From NCBI RefSeq assembly GCF_003325355.1, contig NZ_CP030850.1, positions 3,720,001 to 3,784,000 of the forward strand: DNA of 64,000 nucleotides, written 5' to 3'. The first letter of the stretch is position 1. Each line of letters starts with the position of its first letter. Shown here in pieces: positions 1-9,043 of the stretch. Under the pieces are notes generated by a model. That model had not been told where the DNA came from, searched no databases, and saw only the letters and a program-made list of their open reading frames with translations. Origin of the DNA: Runella rosea (GTDB lineage Bacteria; Bacteroidota; Bacteroidia; Cytophagales; Spirosomataceae). The position numbers and the translations under genes were made by a program.

Positions 1-3000
1 AGTGGCAAAGGGTTTATTCCTGTTCACTGCGCCTCGTATTGTTTTCGCAATTCGGATGAATTGGTAAAAATCATGGGTGGCCAATTCTGGCGGCACACGT
101 GGGACACCATTCGTCCGGTTTGGACCAATCCCAACCACCCTGCCATCATGGGCGTGAAGCAGTTCAAAACACTGGACGAAACGTATCTGCACAGCAAACT
201 ACAACCCGACAATCTGGTATTGACCGAGCGCGAGATTCAGCCCGATCAGTACAAAGATAAGCCTAATACTAAAACGGAGCCATACACATGGGTACGCACG
301 CATGGCAAAGGCCGCATTTTCTACACGGCTTATGGTCACGACGACCGCACTTGGAGCCAGCCCGAGTTTATGAAAATGCTCGAAAAAGGAATTCGTTGGG
401 CCGTGGGTGACCAAGCTGTCAAAAACCTAGATGCACTTGACCCGCTACCGTTTACGTATAAAGAAGCCAAACTTCCCAACTACGAAAAGCGCCCTGGCCC
501 GCAATTGCAGCAGAATGCCGTTACACCTGAGCAGTCGATGAAACACATTCAGGTGCCCGCCGATTTTACCTTGGAGTTGTTTGCAGCCGAGCCTAACGTA
601 ATGCACCCCATTGCCATGAGCTGGGACGAGCGGGGTCGTTTGTACGTTTTGATTACCAAAGATTATCCCAACGAACGCAAAGATACAGGTGGCACTGACT
701 ATATTCTCATTTGCGAAGACACCGACAAAGACGGTAAAGCCGATAAGTTTACGCGTTTTGCTGAAGGCTTAAGCATTCCAACGGGCATGGTATTTGCCAA
801 TGGCGGTTTGATTGTGAGTCAGGCACCGCACATGCTTTTCCTGAAAGATACCAACGGTGACGACAAAGCAGACGAAAAGAAAATCCTTTTCTCGGGCTTT
901 GGTACGGGCGATACCCACGCGGGTCCCAGCAACTTACACTATGGTTTTGACAACTGGATTTGGGGTTGTGTGGGCTATTCTGGATTCGAAGGAAAACTCA
1001 AAGACAACACCGACAGTCTGAAATTCGGACAGGCATTTTTCCGTTTCAAACCCGATGGTTCTAAAATGGAATGGATGACCAGTACTTCTAACAACACGTG
1101 GGGATTTGCTTTCAACGAAGCTGGCGATGTGTTTGGCTCCACGGCCAACAACTCACATGGCTGGTACATGGCCATCCCGCACCGTTATTTTACGGGCAAT
1201 ACAGGCATGGGCCGCGACAACGGTAGCCGAGGTACCGATACCCACAAAGACATGAAGCCCATCACCCCAAGGATTCGTCAAGTAGACGTTTTTGGGGGCT
1301 TTACCGCCGCCGCAGGACATAATTTTTATACCGCACGGGCCTTCCCTAAGAAATACTGGAACCAAATTGCCTTCGTCGCTGAGCCTACCGGTCACGTACT
1401 GCACCAAAACCAAATGGTAAAAAAAGGTACTGATTACGAAGACAAAGAAGCCTTCAACCTCATGGCGGGTGCTGATGAATGGTTTTCTCCCGTTTTTGCC
1501 GAAGTTGGACCCGACGGTGCCGTTTGGGTAGCCGACTGGTACAGCTTTATTATTCAACACAACCCTACTCCACAGGGCTTTGGCAATGGTAAAGGAAATG
1601 CTTACGACACCGATCTTCGCGATTATACCCACGGACGTATTTACCGAGTAGGCTACAAGCAAGCACCTGCCTACACACCAATTTCATTGAGCAAAGACCG
1701 CCCAGCGGAATTGGTAGCGGCCCTGAAAAACTCTAATATGTTTTGGCGAAACCACGCCCAACGTATGTTGGTGGAAAGAGGCAACAAGGACGTTGTACCG
1801 CAACTGATTGCGCTGGTCAATGACTCATCTGTTGACGAAATTGGCCTGAACCCTGCCGCAATTCATGCCCTCTGGGCGCTAGAAGGCTTGGGAGCTATGA
1901 ATGATGAAAGTGTTTTGAAAGCCGTTACTTCTGCTTTAAAACATCCAAGCGCCGCCGTTCGCAAGAATGCCGTCCAAATTCTGCCTCCTACGGCCGCTAC
2001 TGCACAAGCGCTATTATCTAATAATACCCTGAACGATAGCGAGCCGCTGGTAGTGCTGAATTCGCTTTTGAAGTTTAGCGAAACACCGTTGACGCCAGAA
2101 GCCGAGAAAACCATTTTGGCCCGTTTTGAAAACTCAAACGAAGCCGATGACCGTTGGTTACCCGATGCATTCTCGATTATCTTGAATGCACACGGCGGGA
2201 AATTAATGAAAACGTACTTGGCTAAGCGTACGGTTGGAATGAAAGCGGAGGTCGCACCGTCGCACGGCAAGGCGTCGGCACCCATGACCCATGACCACAG
2301 CGCCATGCACGGGCCTAATGCTGCCCCACCGCAAGCGTCGGCAGCAAATCATATGGCACACGCTGCCACTAAGCCCGACTTAGCGATTACCAACATTACC
2401 ACCACCCCTGCGCAACCTTTTGTAAGGGAGTACGCCGCCGTCACGATTGAAGTCACCAACAAAGGCGCTGCCATTCCGAAAGAAATAGTGCCCGTGGTGA
2501 AAGTCCAAATTGAAGGCTTAGGACTCAAAATCAACACCGTCAGCTACCAATTGAAAAATGGTATCGGCGCGGGTGAAACCATTCAATTGGTCGAAAATAA
2601 CAACGGCCCTTGGGTAGGTAGGTTTGGATTTACGGCCGAACAGGCGGGAAAATTGCGCATCAGCGCCAGCATCGACCCAGATAACCTGATTCCCGAAGAA
2701 GATGACGTAAAAAACAATTCATTTGCCAAAACCTTTGAAGTAAAACGCCCCGCCAAACTTTCTGACTTTGCGTTGGAGCGCGCCGCCCGGAGCTATGCTT
2801 CCTCTACAGTAAGCCCAGATTCGGTTATTGCGTTGATTGTCAAAGCCAATACGCTAGACAGCGACGCGCGTTATGCGGTGTTGAAAGGAATCGTAAATGG
2901 TTGGAATCCACGTCGTAAAGTGACAACCAACGATGCTAACAAAATGCTGTTGGTTAGCACCAAAGAAACCATTTCGGAAGATTTGAAAGCCAAATTCACG

Positions 3001-3453
3001 GGCATTGTGGAGTCTTTCGGGGCCAATGCTTTGGTTCCCGTAGACCCGAATTTGCAGGTCATCAAAATCAAATCCATCAAGGAAGCGATGAAGTTTGATG
3101 TCAAAGAATTTACGGTTATTGCTGGCAAACCCGTTGAATTGGTTTTTGAAAACCCCGATGCTATGCAGCACAACTTGGTGATTATCAAACCTAAATCAAC
3201 AGATATTGTAGGAAATGCGGCTGATAAGATGATTACGCAAAAAGACGCGGCCGAGAAAAACTACGTCCCTAATCTGCCGCAAGTAATCGCGTTCACACCG
3301 TTGGTCAACCCCGACCAAACCTATCGCCTTACCTTCACGGCACCGACTGAACTGGGTAATTACCCATACATCTGTACGTTCCCTGGCCACTGGCGACTGA
3401 TGAGCGGGGTGATGAAAGTGGTAAAAGAAGAAGTGAAGACGACCAGTAAGTAG
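1..3453 (+). CDS. ThuA / PVC-type dehydrogenase / HEAT / CARDB / cupredoxin fusion (5' partial)
   Basis: The reading frame is open from base 1, so the start lies outside the window. The first 140 or so visible residues are the end of a ThuA-like (trehalose-utilisation, glutamine-amidotransferase fold) domain. A PVC-type glucose/sorbosone-dehydrogenase propeller follows (about 540-1650), then HEAT-like helices (about 1700-2220), a His/Met-rich linker (about 2254-2370), a CARDB-type adhesion domain (about 2370-2745) and a C-terminal cupredoxin (about 3070-3430). The cupredoxin shows an MQHN histidine and a C-T-F-P-G-H plus Met cluster, a type-1 copper site. Related proteins usually end in a CXXCH cytochrome c domain; here the copper domain stands in its place. 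Probably a periplasmic sugar oxidase that passes electrons to copper; substrate unknown. Confidence 0.88.
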   Translation, partial: SGKGFIPVHCASYCFRNSDELVKIMGGQFWRHTWDTIRPVWTNPNHPAIMGVKQFKTLDETYLHSKLQPDNLVLTEREIQPDQYKDKPNTKTEPYTWVRTHGKGRIFYTAYGHDDRTWSQPEFMKMLEKGIRWAVGDQAVKNLDALDPLPFTYKEAKLPNYEKRPGPQLQQNAVTPEQSMKHIQVPADFTLELFAAEPNVMHPIAMSWDERGRLYVLITKDYPNERKDTGGTDYILICEDTDKDGKADKFTRFAEGLSIPTGMVFANGGLIVSQAPHMLFLKDTNGDDKADEKKILFSGFGTGDTHAGPSNLHYGFDNWIWGCVGYSGFEGKLKDNTDSLKFGQAFFRFKPDGSKMEWMTSTSNNTWGFAFNEAGDVFGSTANNSHGWYMAIPHRYFTGNTGMGRDNGSRGTDTHKDMKPITPRIRQVDVFGGFTAAAGHNFYTARAFPKKYWNQIAFVAEPTGHVLHQNQMVKKGTDYEDKEAFNLMAGADEWFSPVFAEVGPDGAVWVADWYSFIIQHNPTPQGFGNGKGNAYDTDLRDYTHGRIYRVGYKQAPAYTPISLSKDRPAELVAALKNSNMFWRNHAQRMLVERGNKDVVPQLIALVNDSSVDEIGLNPAAIHALWALEGLGAMNDESVLKAVTSALKHPSAAVRKNAVQILPPTAATAQALLSNNTLNDSEPLVVLNSLLKFSETPLTPEAEKTILARFENSNEADDRWLPDAFSIILNAHGGKLMKTYLAKRTVGMKAEVAPSHGKASAPMTHDHSAMHGPNAAPPQASAANHMAHAATKPDLAITNITTTPAQPFVREYAAVTIEVTNKGAAIPKEIVPVVKVQIEGLGLKINTVSYQLKNGIGAGETIQLVENNNGPWVGRFGFTAEQAGKLRISASIDPDNLIPEEDDVKNNSFAKTFEVKRPAKLSDFALERAARSYASSTVSPDSVIALIVKANTLDSDARYAVLKGIVNGWNPRRKVTTNDANKMLLVSTKETISEDLKAKFTGIVESFGANALVPVDPNLQVIKIKSIKEAMKFDVKEFTVIAGKPVELVFENPDAMQHNLVIIKPKSTDIVGNAADKMITQKDAAEKNYVPNLPQVIAFTPLVNPDQTYRLTFTAPTELGNYPYICTFPGHWRLMSGVMKVVKEEVKTTSK

Positions 3454-3471
3454 TCAAACGTATAAAATTAC

Positions 3472-3510
3472 AAAAAAGCAGCGCCGTAAGATTTGCGGCG
3501 CTGCTTTTTT
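3472..3510. terminator. Bidirectional intrinsic terminator
   Basis: A perfect 15-bp stem (3472-3486 with 3496-3510) and a 9-nt loop. The stem begins with six A and ends with six T, so it gives a U-tract on either strand. It lies between the convergent genes ending at 3453 (+) and 3517 (-) and should serve both. Confidence 0.93.
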
Positions 3511-3516
3511 GTATCG

Positions 3517-4608
3517 TTACACTTTTATAATAATTCCCTTCTTATACATCACGTACAGAATCACAAACCAAATCGTGATAAACGTGAGCGCACCCGCCAA
3601 AGAGGCGTTGTAAGGATTGTTGAACCAAACGCTTATCAGATTTTTCTGCATCCAAACCTGCGAACCTACAGGTCCTTCTGCCGTATTGATTTTGAGAAGT
3701 GGCAAGGTACGGGGAATAATCCCAGACAGAAAAAAGACCGTAATTGCATTGACACCGAAGGCCACGAAAGGAGCCGTCCAGCGGCGGTAGCCCTGCACAT
3801 CAATCAACCAATAGCAGATTGCTAAAGCGACCATGGCCCAGCCCCCCGCATAAATCACAAATGAGCTCGTCCAGAGGGATTTGTTGATGGGAAAAAACTC
3901 GTTCCAAATCAGCCCGCCAATGATGAGCGCATTGCCCGAAAGAAACAGCCACGCCATTTTTTCGGCATCGGTTCGTTTAGTTCGCAACCATTGCCCAGTC
4001 AACACCCCCAACATGCCAGTGCCAATGGCGGGGATGGTGCTGAAAATTCCTTCGGGGTCCCATACTTTTGCCGACCGCCACAAATGCGCCGTGGTCAGCA
4101 GATTGCGGTCTACCCACGCGCCTAAATTAGTAGCAGGCTCCAGATTGGCGTATCCTACACCTGGCACTGGCACCAAAGTCATCAATAACCAGTAGGAAAT
4201 AAGCAGTATAATAGTGGTAATAATTTGCGTGTTGCGCGATGTTTTGATAAAAATCAACGAACAAACCAAATACACAAGGGCAATCCGCTGCAAAACCCCG
4301 GGGATACGCACGTTGGCAAAATCAAACTTTGGATACAAATTCAGGAACAATCCCAATCCAAACAAAATCGCACTGCGCTTGATGATTTTAGGGATAGATG
4401 GCGTAGTCTTGGTCATAGCGAAGGAAATAGATACCCCTACGATAAACAGAAAAAAGGGGAAAATGAGGTCCGTCGGTGTACATCCGTGCCAATGAGCATG
4501 GAGTAAAGGCGAATAGACATGCTCCCAATCGCCAGGGTTATTGACCAAAATCATAGCCGCGACAGTAATACCACGAAATACATCCAAAGAAAGTAAGCGG
4601 TTTTGCAT
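3517..4608 (-). CDS. Membrane acyltransferase, NagX/HGSNAT-like (COG4299, DUF5009 type)
   Basis: A 363-residue polytopic membrane protein. The N-terminus has the family pattern LSLDVFRGITVAAMILVNN, then a periplasmic His-containing stretch (HAHWHGCTPTDLIFPFF) and about ten hydrophobic segments. Relatives resemble heparan-alpha-glucosaminide N-acetyltransferase, which acetylates amino sugars across a membrane, and bacterial NagX of chitin or N-acetylglucosamine use. It is alone, bounded by the terminator at 3472-3510 and the peroxidase gene upstream. Substrate is not shown by context. Confidence 0.85.
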   Translation of the reverse strand: MQNRLLSLDVFRGITVAAMILVNNPGDWEHVYSPLLHAHWHGCTPTDLIFPFFLFIVGVSISFAMTKTTPSIPKIIKRSAILFGLGLFLNLYPKFDFANVRIPGVLQRIALVYLVCSLIFIKTSRNTQIITTIILLISYWLLMTLVPVPGVGYANLEPATNLGAWVDRNLLTTAHLWRSAKVWDPEGIFSTIPAIGTGMLGVLTGQWLRTKRTDAEKMAWLFLSGNALIIGGLIWNEFFPINKSLWTSSFVIYAGGWAMVALAICYWLIDVQGYRRWTAPFVAFGVNAITVFFLSGIIPRTLPLLKINTAEGPVGSQVWMQKNLISVWFNNPYNASLAGALTFITIWFVILYVMYKKGIIIKV

Positions 4609-4654
4609 AGTTTGATGACTGAAGGGGGTTTACTATGCAAGTTAAACAAAATTA

Positions 4655-5842
4655 TTAGTTGAGATTGCCGCCGGGCTTTAAGCCACTGGGCACGCGTTGG
4701 GGCACCGAACGGTCAAATTGGTCGTCATTGAGGGTATTCAGAAATTCTACAATCAACGAAATATCTTTGAAATCCACTTTGAGATTTTCAACAATCGGAT
4801 CGAGTTGTTCTTTTTTTACTTTTGGATTACGGATTTTATCCCCCGCCAAATCTTCGTAAAATTCGAGCACATGTTCCAGCGTTTTGAGCGTACCGCTGTG
4901 CATATACGGCGCCGTGTAGCGCAAATTTCGCAAGCTTGGCGTCCTGAATTTGTATTGATTGTCTACCCCAGCGTCCGACTGTGGTAGTTTGTCGTTGTCA
5001 GCCACTCCCAATGCGTGCAATTGATAATCCGATAGCATCGGTCCATTATGACACTTGGCACATCCCGATTTCAAAAATGCCTGCATTCCGTCCACCTCAT
5101 TGATAGAAAGTGCATTTTTATCGCCCCGCAAATATTGGTCAAAACGAGAATTACCACCCACCAACGTACGCTCATAAGCGGCAATGGCTTTGGCCATATT
5201 TTCTACCGTAATGGGTGATTCCATCGGGAAAGCTGCCCGGAAAAGAGCTTGGTATTCTTTGTTTTTTCTCAACCGATTCACCACACTGTCAAGTGCTGCT
5301 TCCGAAACATACTGATGCCCGCGCATCTCTTCCAAGGCTTTGATAGGCTCCAACGCCTGATTCTCAAGACTTTTGACCCGCACGTCCCAAAACATGGGCG
5401 CGTTGGAGGGATTAATGGCGGTAGCGGCGAGCGTAACTCCATTAAAGGCCGCATTCAGAATGGTTTGAGAATTTCGTTTGACGAAAGGAATATCATTTGG
5501 AACGTTAAACGTCCGCTTACTGCCCATGCCGCGCCCGTTTGCCCCAATGGAAAGTTCAAGACTTTCGGCAAATCCAAACTCAGGGTGGTGACATGTAGCA
5601 CAAGCAACGTCTCTGTGACCAGATAAAATAGGATCAAAAAACAACAAACGGCCAAGGGCCACTTTTTCGTCTGACGGAGCATTATCGGCAGGAAAAGGCA
5701 CTTCGGTGGGCAAAGCAGCCAATTTACGTATATCGTCCTGCTCCACTATTTTCTTTTGAGTCTGTTCTTCTCCACAGCCCCAAACCGTCACCATCATCCA
5801 TAAAGCCACCGCCATCCATGGACGCAAAGCCCGTTTATTCAT
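4655..5842 (-). CDS. Diheme cytochrome c peroxidase (CcpA/MauG family), lipoprotein
   Basis: 395 residues from the ATG at 5842; a frame-open ATG at 5869 would put nine polar residues before the signal. The signal peptide ends in VWGC, a lipobox, so the protein is probably anchored on the periplasmic face. Two heme c sites are visible: CATCH, followed by HPEFGF, and CAKCH, followed by NGPML. This pair and the length are typical of bacterial cytochrome c peroxidase/MauG proteins, which reduce H2O2 or oxidise protein side chains. The closest genes (acyltransferase, TolB-like propeller) give no partner. Confidence 0.9.
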   Translation of the reverse strand: MNKRALRPWMAVALWMMVTVWGCGEEQTQKKIVEQDDIRKLAALPTEVPFPADNAPSDEKVALGRLLFFDPILSGHRDVACATCHHPEFGFAESLELSIGANGRGMGSKRTFNVPNDIPFVKRNSQTILNAAFNGVTLAATAINPSNAPMFWDVRVKSLENQALEPIKALEEMRGHQYVSEAALDSVVNRLRKNKEYQALFRAAFPMESPITVENMAKAIAAYERTLVGGNSRFDQYLRGDKNALSINEVDGMQAFLKSGCAKCHNGPMLSDYQLHALGVADNDKLPQSDAGVDNQYKFRTPSLRNLRYTAPYMHSGTLKTLEHVLEFYEDLAGDKIRNPKVKKEQLDPIVENLKVDFKDISLIVEFLNTLNDDQFDRSVPQRVPSGLKPGGNLN

Positions 5843-5906
5843 ACATTTATACCTGATTTTGGAAGGCAAGAGTACAAAGATGCTGAATATCCGGCAATGA
5901 CTTGTG

Positions 5907-6824
5907 TCACTCTACCTTATAGGTCACAAAAATAATCTTTTTACCATCGGGCGACCAGCATGGCACATTCAGCGTGCCTTGTCCACCCACAAAAGTATCC
6001 GTCAAGTCTTTGACTTGTTTTGTTTTAAGGTTCAACAAACGCAATTTTACTTCTTTTCCCAACGGATGTTTTCCTTTTTGGTCTTCCAAATAAGACATAT
6101 ACACCAGCCATTTACCGTCAGGGCTTGGGTGCGCAAACCAGTTATCAAATTCATCGTCGGTGAGTCGTTCTTGGTCCGTCCCGTCGGGCTTCATCCGAAA
6201 GAGCTGCATTCGGCCCGTGCGATTGGAGTTAAAATAAATAAATTTGGAATCATGTGCGTATTCGGGGCCTTCATCCAAACCAGTGGTACTAGTCAACCGA
6301 ATCTCCTCGCCACCTGCTGTTGGTAGCTTATAAATATCCCATTCGCCGTTGCGCTGAGCAGAGTACAATATATTCTTTCCCGAACGGCTCACGCTATGCC
6401 AAAAAGAAGGGGCTTTTTCGGTCAATAAGAGCGGCGTTCCGCCTTCGATAGGGACTTTAAAAATGCGGGAGTTATCGTTGATACCAGCCCGAACGTCGTT
6501 ATAACTGAAGAAAATGCTTTTACCATCGTAGCTGATACCGTGCGCGTTGTTGCAACGGTTGGCAAATTCGGTGTCAACTACACCCAACGATTCGCCTTTT
6601 AGGGATATTTTCTCTAGCAAACCTTTGCTGTTAATGATAAAATACTTCCCATCCCGCGACCAATTGGGCGATTCTAACAGATAACCAGCGGTCAAAATCA
6701 CTTGTCTTTTGCCACTCCTAACGTCCATCACCTCGACGTTACTTTTTATTTTTCCAGCAACTGGCGCTTGAGAAAAAGCAAGTTGCGCACTTAAAAGGCT
6801 TATTAAAACAATGTATTTTTTCAT
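5907..6824 (-). CDS. Secreted TolB-like beta-propeller protein
   Basis: 305 residues from the ATG at 6824, where a clear signal peptide begins (MKKYIVLISLLSAQLAFSQ). The reading frame stays open up to 6914, but that extension would bury the signal. It contains about five repeats of the PD40/TolB type, each with an SPDGK or SxDGK turn (for example HPSPDGKWLVYMS and WSPDGKKIIFV). Such propellers are protein- or ligand-binding periplasmic proteins; function here is unknown. Single transcription unit: the far side (6915-6966) carries a terminator for the neighbouring genes. Confidence 0.82.
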   Translation of the reverse strand: MKKYIVLISLLSAQLAFSQAPVAGKIKSNVEVMDVRSGKRQVILTAGYLLESPNWSRDGKYFIINSKGLLEKISLKGESLGVVDTEFANRCNNAHGISYDGKSIFFSYNDVRAGINDNSRIFKVPIEGGTPLLLTEKAPSFWHSVSRSGKNILYSAQRNGEWDIYKLPTAGGEEIRLTSTTGLDEGPEYAHDSKFIYFNSNRTGRMQLFRMKPDGTDQERLTDDEFDNWFAHPSPDGKWLVYMSYLEDQKGKHPLGKEVKLRLLNLKTKQVKDLTDTFVGGQGTLNVPCWSPDGKKIIFVTYKVE

Positions 6825-6914
6825 AGAGGGTGATATTAAACAGCGTCTATCCCGAACAGTAGCATAAACTTTGCCAAAAGCAAAAAACTCAGATTTTAGC
6901 TCAACATTAACCAC

Positions 6915-6966
6915 AAAAAATGAGAGAGTTTAAGTAATCAAATCTACTTAAACTCTCTCATTTTTT
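6915..6966. terminator. Long intrinsic terminator / inverted repeat
   Basis: Perfect 22-bp stem (6915-6936 with 6945-6966), 8-nt loop, beginning with six A and ending with six T. It lies upstream of the gene starting at 6824 (-) and downstream of the gene ending at 7030 (-), so on the minus strand it would end the 7030-8498 transcripts. Confidence 0.88.
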
Positions 6967-7029
6967 ATCCTTTTCGTGCTTTAAATAACGCATAGAAAAG
7001 ATTTTCTCCGCAAACGTTCCTTTTCTGCC

Positions 7030-7572
7030 TTATGCAGTCTCTACGGTATCCCACTTGCAGTCGTATTTCAGGGAAACCAACCCACTTTCATACACTTTTG
7101 AATCGGTCAGTGTGAGCCATCTTCGTTCTTTTAAACTACTAAAAAGCGGCTTTCCCGCCCCCAAAATAATGGGGTGAATGGATAGCCAAATCTCATCTAC
7201 CAAACCAAGATTCATGAGAGTATTGGTGAGCTCAGCGCCCCCAAAAAGCCAAATATCTTTGCCTTTTTGGTTTTTAATTGCTTTAACCCTCGCTTCAATA
7301 TCTCCGCTGATAAGCGTTTTTTTGGGGCTTATATCGGCATCGGTGAGGGTTGTTGAAAAAATATATTCCCTCATCTTAGGAAGCCAGCTCTCCTGCCCAT
7401 CCTCTGCCAAGGCCATTTCGTAGGTTTTGCGGCCCACAAAAATGCTATCTATCCGCGTAAAAAATTCATTTAATCCATAATCCTGATCGGTAAAGCACCA
7501 GTCGTATTCACCATTGGGGCCTTCAATGTAGCCGTCTAAGCTTACGGCTAGGCCCAACACAATTTTTCTCAT
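7030..7572 (-). CDS. Dihydrofolate reductase family protein (RibD C-terminal type, YyaP-like)
   Basis: 180 residues with the family start MRKIVLGLAVSLDGYIEGPNGE and the later GGAELTNTLMNLGLVDEIWLSIHPIILGAGKPLF region that binds NAD(P)H in RibD-type reductases. These small proteins are widespread in soil bacteria; substrates are mostly unknown and they are not the essential FolA. It is the last gene of a run of minus-strand genes (8498 to 7030) and is followed by the terminator at 6915-6966. Confidence 0.85.
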   Translation of the reverse strand: MRKIVLGLAVSLDGYIEGPNGEYDWCFTDQDYGLNEFFTRIDSIFVGRKTYEMALAEDGQESWLPKMREYIFSTTLTDADISPKKTLISGDIEARVKAIKNQKGKDIWLFGGAELTNTLMNLGLVDEIWLSIHPIILGAGKPLFSSLKERRWLTLTDSKVYESGLVSLKYDCKWDTVETA

Positions 7573-7592
7573 AATTATCAGATTTTTTCTAC

Positions 7593-7919
7593 TTACCTTT
7601 TTCGCTTTGGTTTTTCCGCAATGATATTGTTGTACGCAGTTTCGATGGCTTCCACAAAAGCACTCTTTTTGACTCGGTTGAGGTCAACATGCGTCCAACC
7701 GTACACTCCCCATTTGTTGGGAACGGGATAAAATGACGTGTCTTCGCAGTAAATTACCTGTTGTTCAGGTGTTAGTTTCAAGGTTACCCACTTATTCTCA
7801 ATGTTGAAAGTAGCAAAAATTTTACCGTTGATTTTGTAAGCAGGTTTGTCAAAATGAGGTACCTCCACCGCGTTGGGCATTGAGGATAAAATCTCATAGG
7901 CTTGTTCTAAATCAACCAT
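7593..7919 (-). CDS. MmcQ/YjbR family DNA-binding-like protein
   Basis: 108 residues from the ATG at 7919 (MVDLEQAYEIL); the frame is open to an ATG at 7982, giving 21 more residues that do not look like the family. It matches the small YjbR fold: HFDKPAYKINGKIFATF, then VTLKLTPEQQ and KWGVYGWTHVDLNRV, and a basic tail (EKPKRKR). The fold resembles DNA-binding domains, but the function of the family is unsettled. It sits 20 bp before the DHFR-like gene and after the DUF1905 gene, probably in one transcript. Confidence 0.82.
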   Translation of the reverse strand: MVDLEQAYEILSSMPNAVEVPHFDKPAYKINGKIFATFNIENKWVTLKLTPEQQVIYCEDTSFYPVPNKWGVYGWTHVDLNRVKKSAFVEAIETAYNNIIAEKPKRKR

Positions 7920-7988
7920 AGCATAAAAAATAAACAACGAGCTGTCAAAAGGAACGGGCAGCAACGAAATTACTTCATACATTGAGAT

Positions 7989-8498
7989 TTACTTCTCTAA
8001 GTCGCGAAAATACCGCAGGGTCTCGCCATAATTCAACCCCATCGTCATGCCCTTGATCATCATCGAAATGCGCTTGGTTTTGGTTTCTACCGTCTTGGCC
8101 GACTCAATCCATTTGCTATAATAATTTTGGTGGCTAGTAGGCAAACTGTTGAAATACGCCAACGCTTTGGGTTCATCTTCCAAACACGCCAGCAAATCGT
8201 CTGACTGCGGCAATGGGTCGGTATCTATTTCAAGCTCAACCTCGATGCTTGCACCTTCTTTTTTACGAATGCCTCGCCGCATATCGGCATTGACAGGAAT
8301 GATAAAACCGCCCTCGCCCATAGGCAAAAGAGCCACAAGTTTGATAGAATACCCATCTAACTTGCCCTTTACACGGTACGATGTTCTTACACCAGGATTG
8401 AGTTCATTGGCAATATATGCCGGAATCTCAAAATACGTCCAGCCCGTTTTTTCGCCTTTTTTATCAAATTTTTGCAGCAATGCCTTGAAAGAGACCAT
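7989..8498 (-). CDS. DUF1905 + YdeI/OmpD-associated (OmdA) domain protein
   Basis: 169 residues. The N-terminal half is a DUF1905 barrel (FKALLQKF, WTYFEIP, VRTSYRVKGKLDG, GEGGFIIPVNADMRRGIRKKEG). The C-terminal part (LEDEPKALAYFNSLPTSHQN then YYSKWIESAKTVETKTKRI) is the helical OmdA domain. The two-domain form is common in Bacteroidota and Firmicutes; no biochemical function is established. It heads the short run of genes 8498 to 7030. Confidence 0.85.
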   Translation of the reverse strand: MVSFKALLQKFDKKGEKTGWTYFEIPAYIANELNPGVRTSYRVKGKLDGYSIKLVALLPMGEGGFIIPVNADMRRGIRKKEGASIEVELEIDTDPLPQSDDLLACLEDEPKALAYFNSLPTSHQNYYSKWIESAKTVETKTKRISMMIKGMTMGLNYGETLRYFRDLEK

Positions 8499-8555
8499 TC
8501 GTTCATCGGTTGTCGGCGGCCAATTTAGCCCTTATTCAGCTTATTAACGATGCGG

Positions 8556-8990
8556 TCACGCTTTATTTTCCACCAACTTTTTCATTTCTTTTAAAAGGGC
8601 CCGCCAGTTATTTTCTGAGTGGGCAAGCGCTTCCTCGTCTTTCAGATTGTCCTGCGTGATGGTCAAGCGTGTTCCATCCTCGGCGGCATCTAGGATGTAT
8701 TCAATGTTGGCGTAATTTTCGGCAACATCATCCGTCCCGCTGAATGAACTCCAATAATTGTACGACAGATAACGCTCAGGTTCAAAGGCCAATACCGTTC
8801 CTTTGTCTTCGTAAGCCACACCATCCCACTCGCCCGTAAAGCGGACTGGTCCACCCACTTCCCAATCGGTAATCAAAGTAGTACCAAAAAAATATTCTTT
8901 TACAACGGCAGGATTTGTGAGGGCATCCCAAACGGCAGTAGCAGGGGCATGAAGCAGAATTGATGTTTTCAGGGCTAATTTTGTATTCAT
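8556..8990 (-). CDS. SRPBCC (AHSA1-like) family protein
   Basis: 144 residues from the ATG at 8990; a longer frame to 9041 is unlikely. It has the START/Bet v1-like pattern of AHSA1 proteins: TSILLHAPATAVWDALTNP, GTTLITDWEVGGPVRFTGEW, AYEDKGTVLAFEPERYLSYNYWS and a C-terminal helix WRALLKEMKKLVEN. Such proteins bind hydrophobic ligands; the name by homology to Hsp90 activators implies no chaperone role. The WYL regulator gene lies immediately upstream on the same strand and may be co-transcribed. Confidence 0.87.
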   Translation of the reverse strand: MNTKLALKTSILLHAPATAVWDALTNPAVVKEYFFGTTLITDWEVGGPVRFTGEWDGVAYEDKGTVLAFEPERYLSYNYWSSFSGTDDVAENYANIEYILDAAEDGTRLTITQDNLKDEEALAHSENNWRALLKEMKKLVENKA

Positions 8991-9043
8991 AAAAGTGCTG
9001 TTTTTTGTTTCGACAGCAAATAAAACACCCTCCACTGACAACC

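Noticed and set aside
1153-1662. A 169-codon minus-strand open frame inside the large fusion protein
   Set aside because: It runs fully antisense to a frame with clear domains and has no family-like content; shadow ORF.
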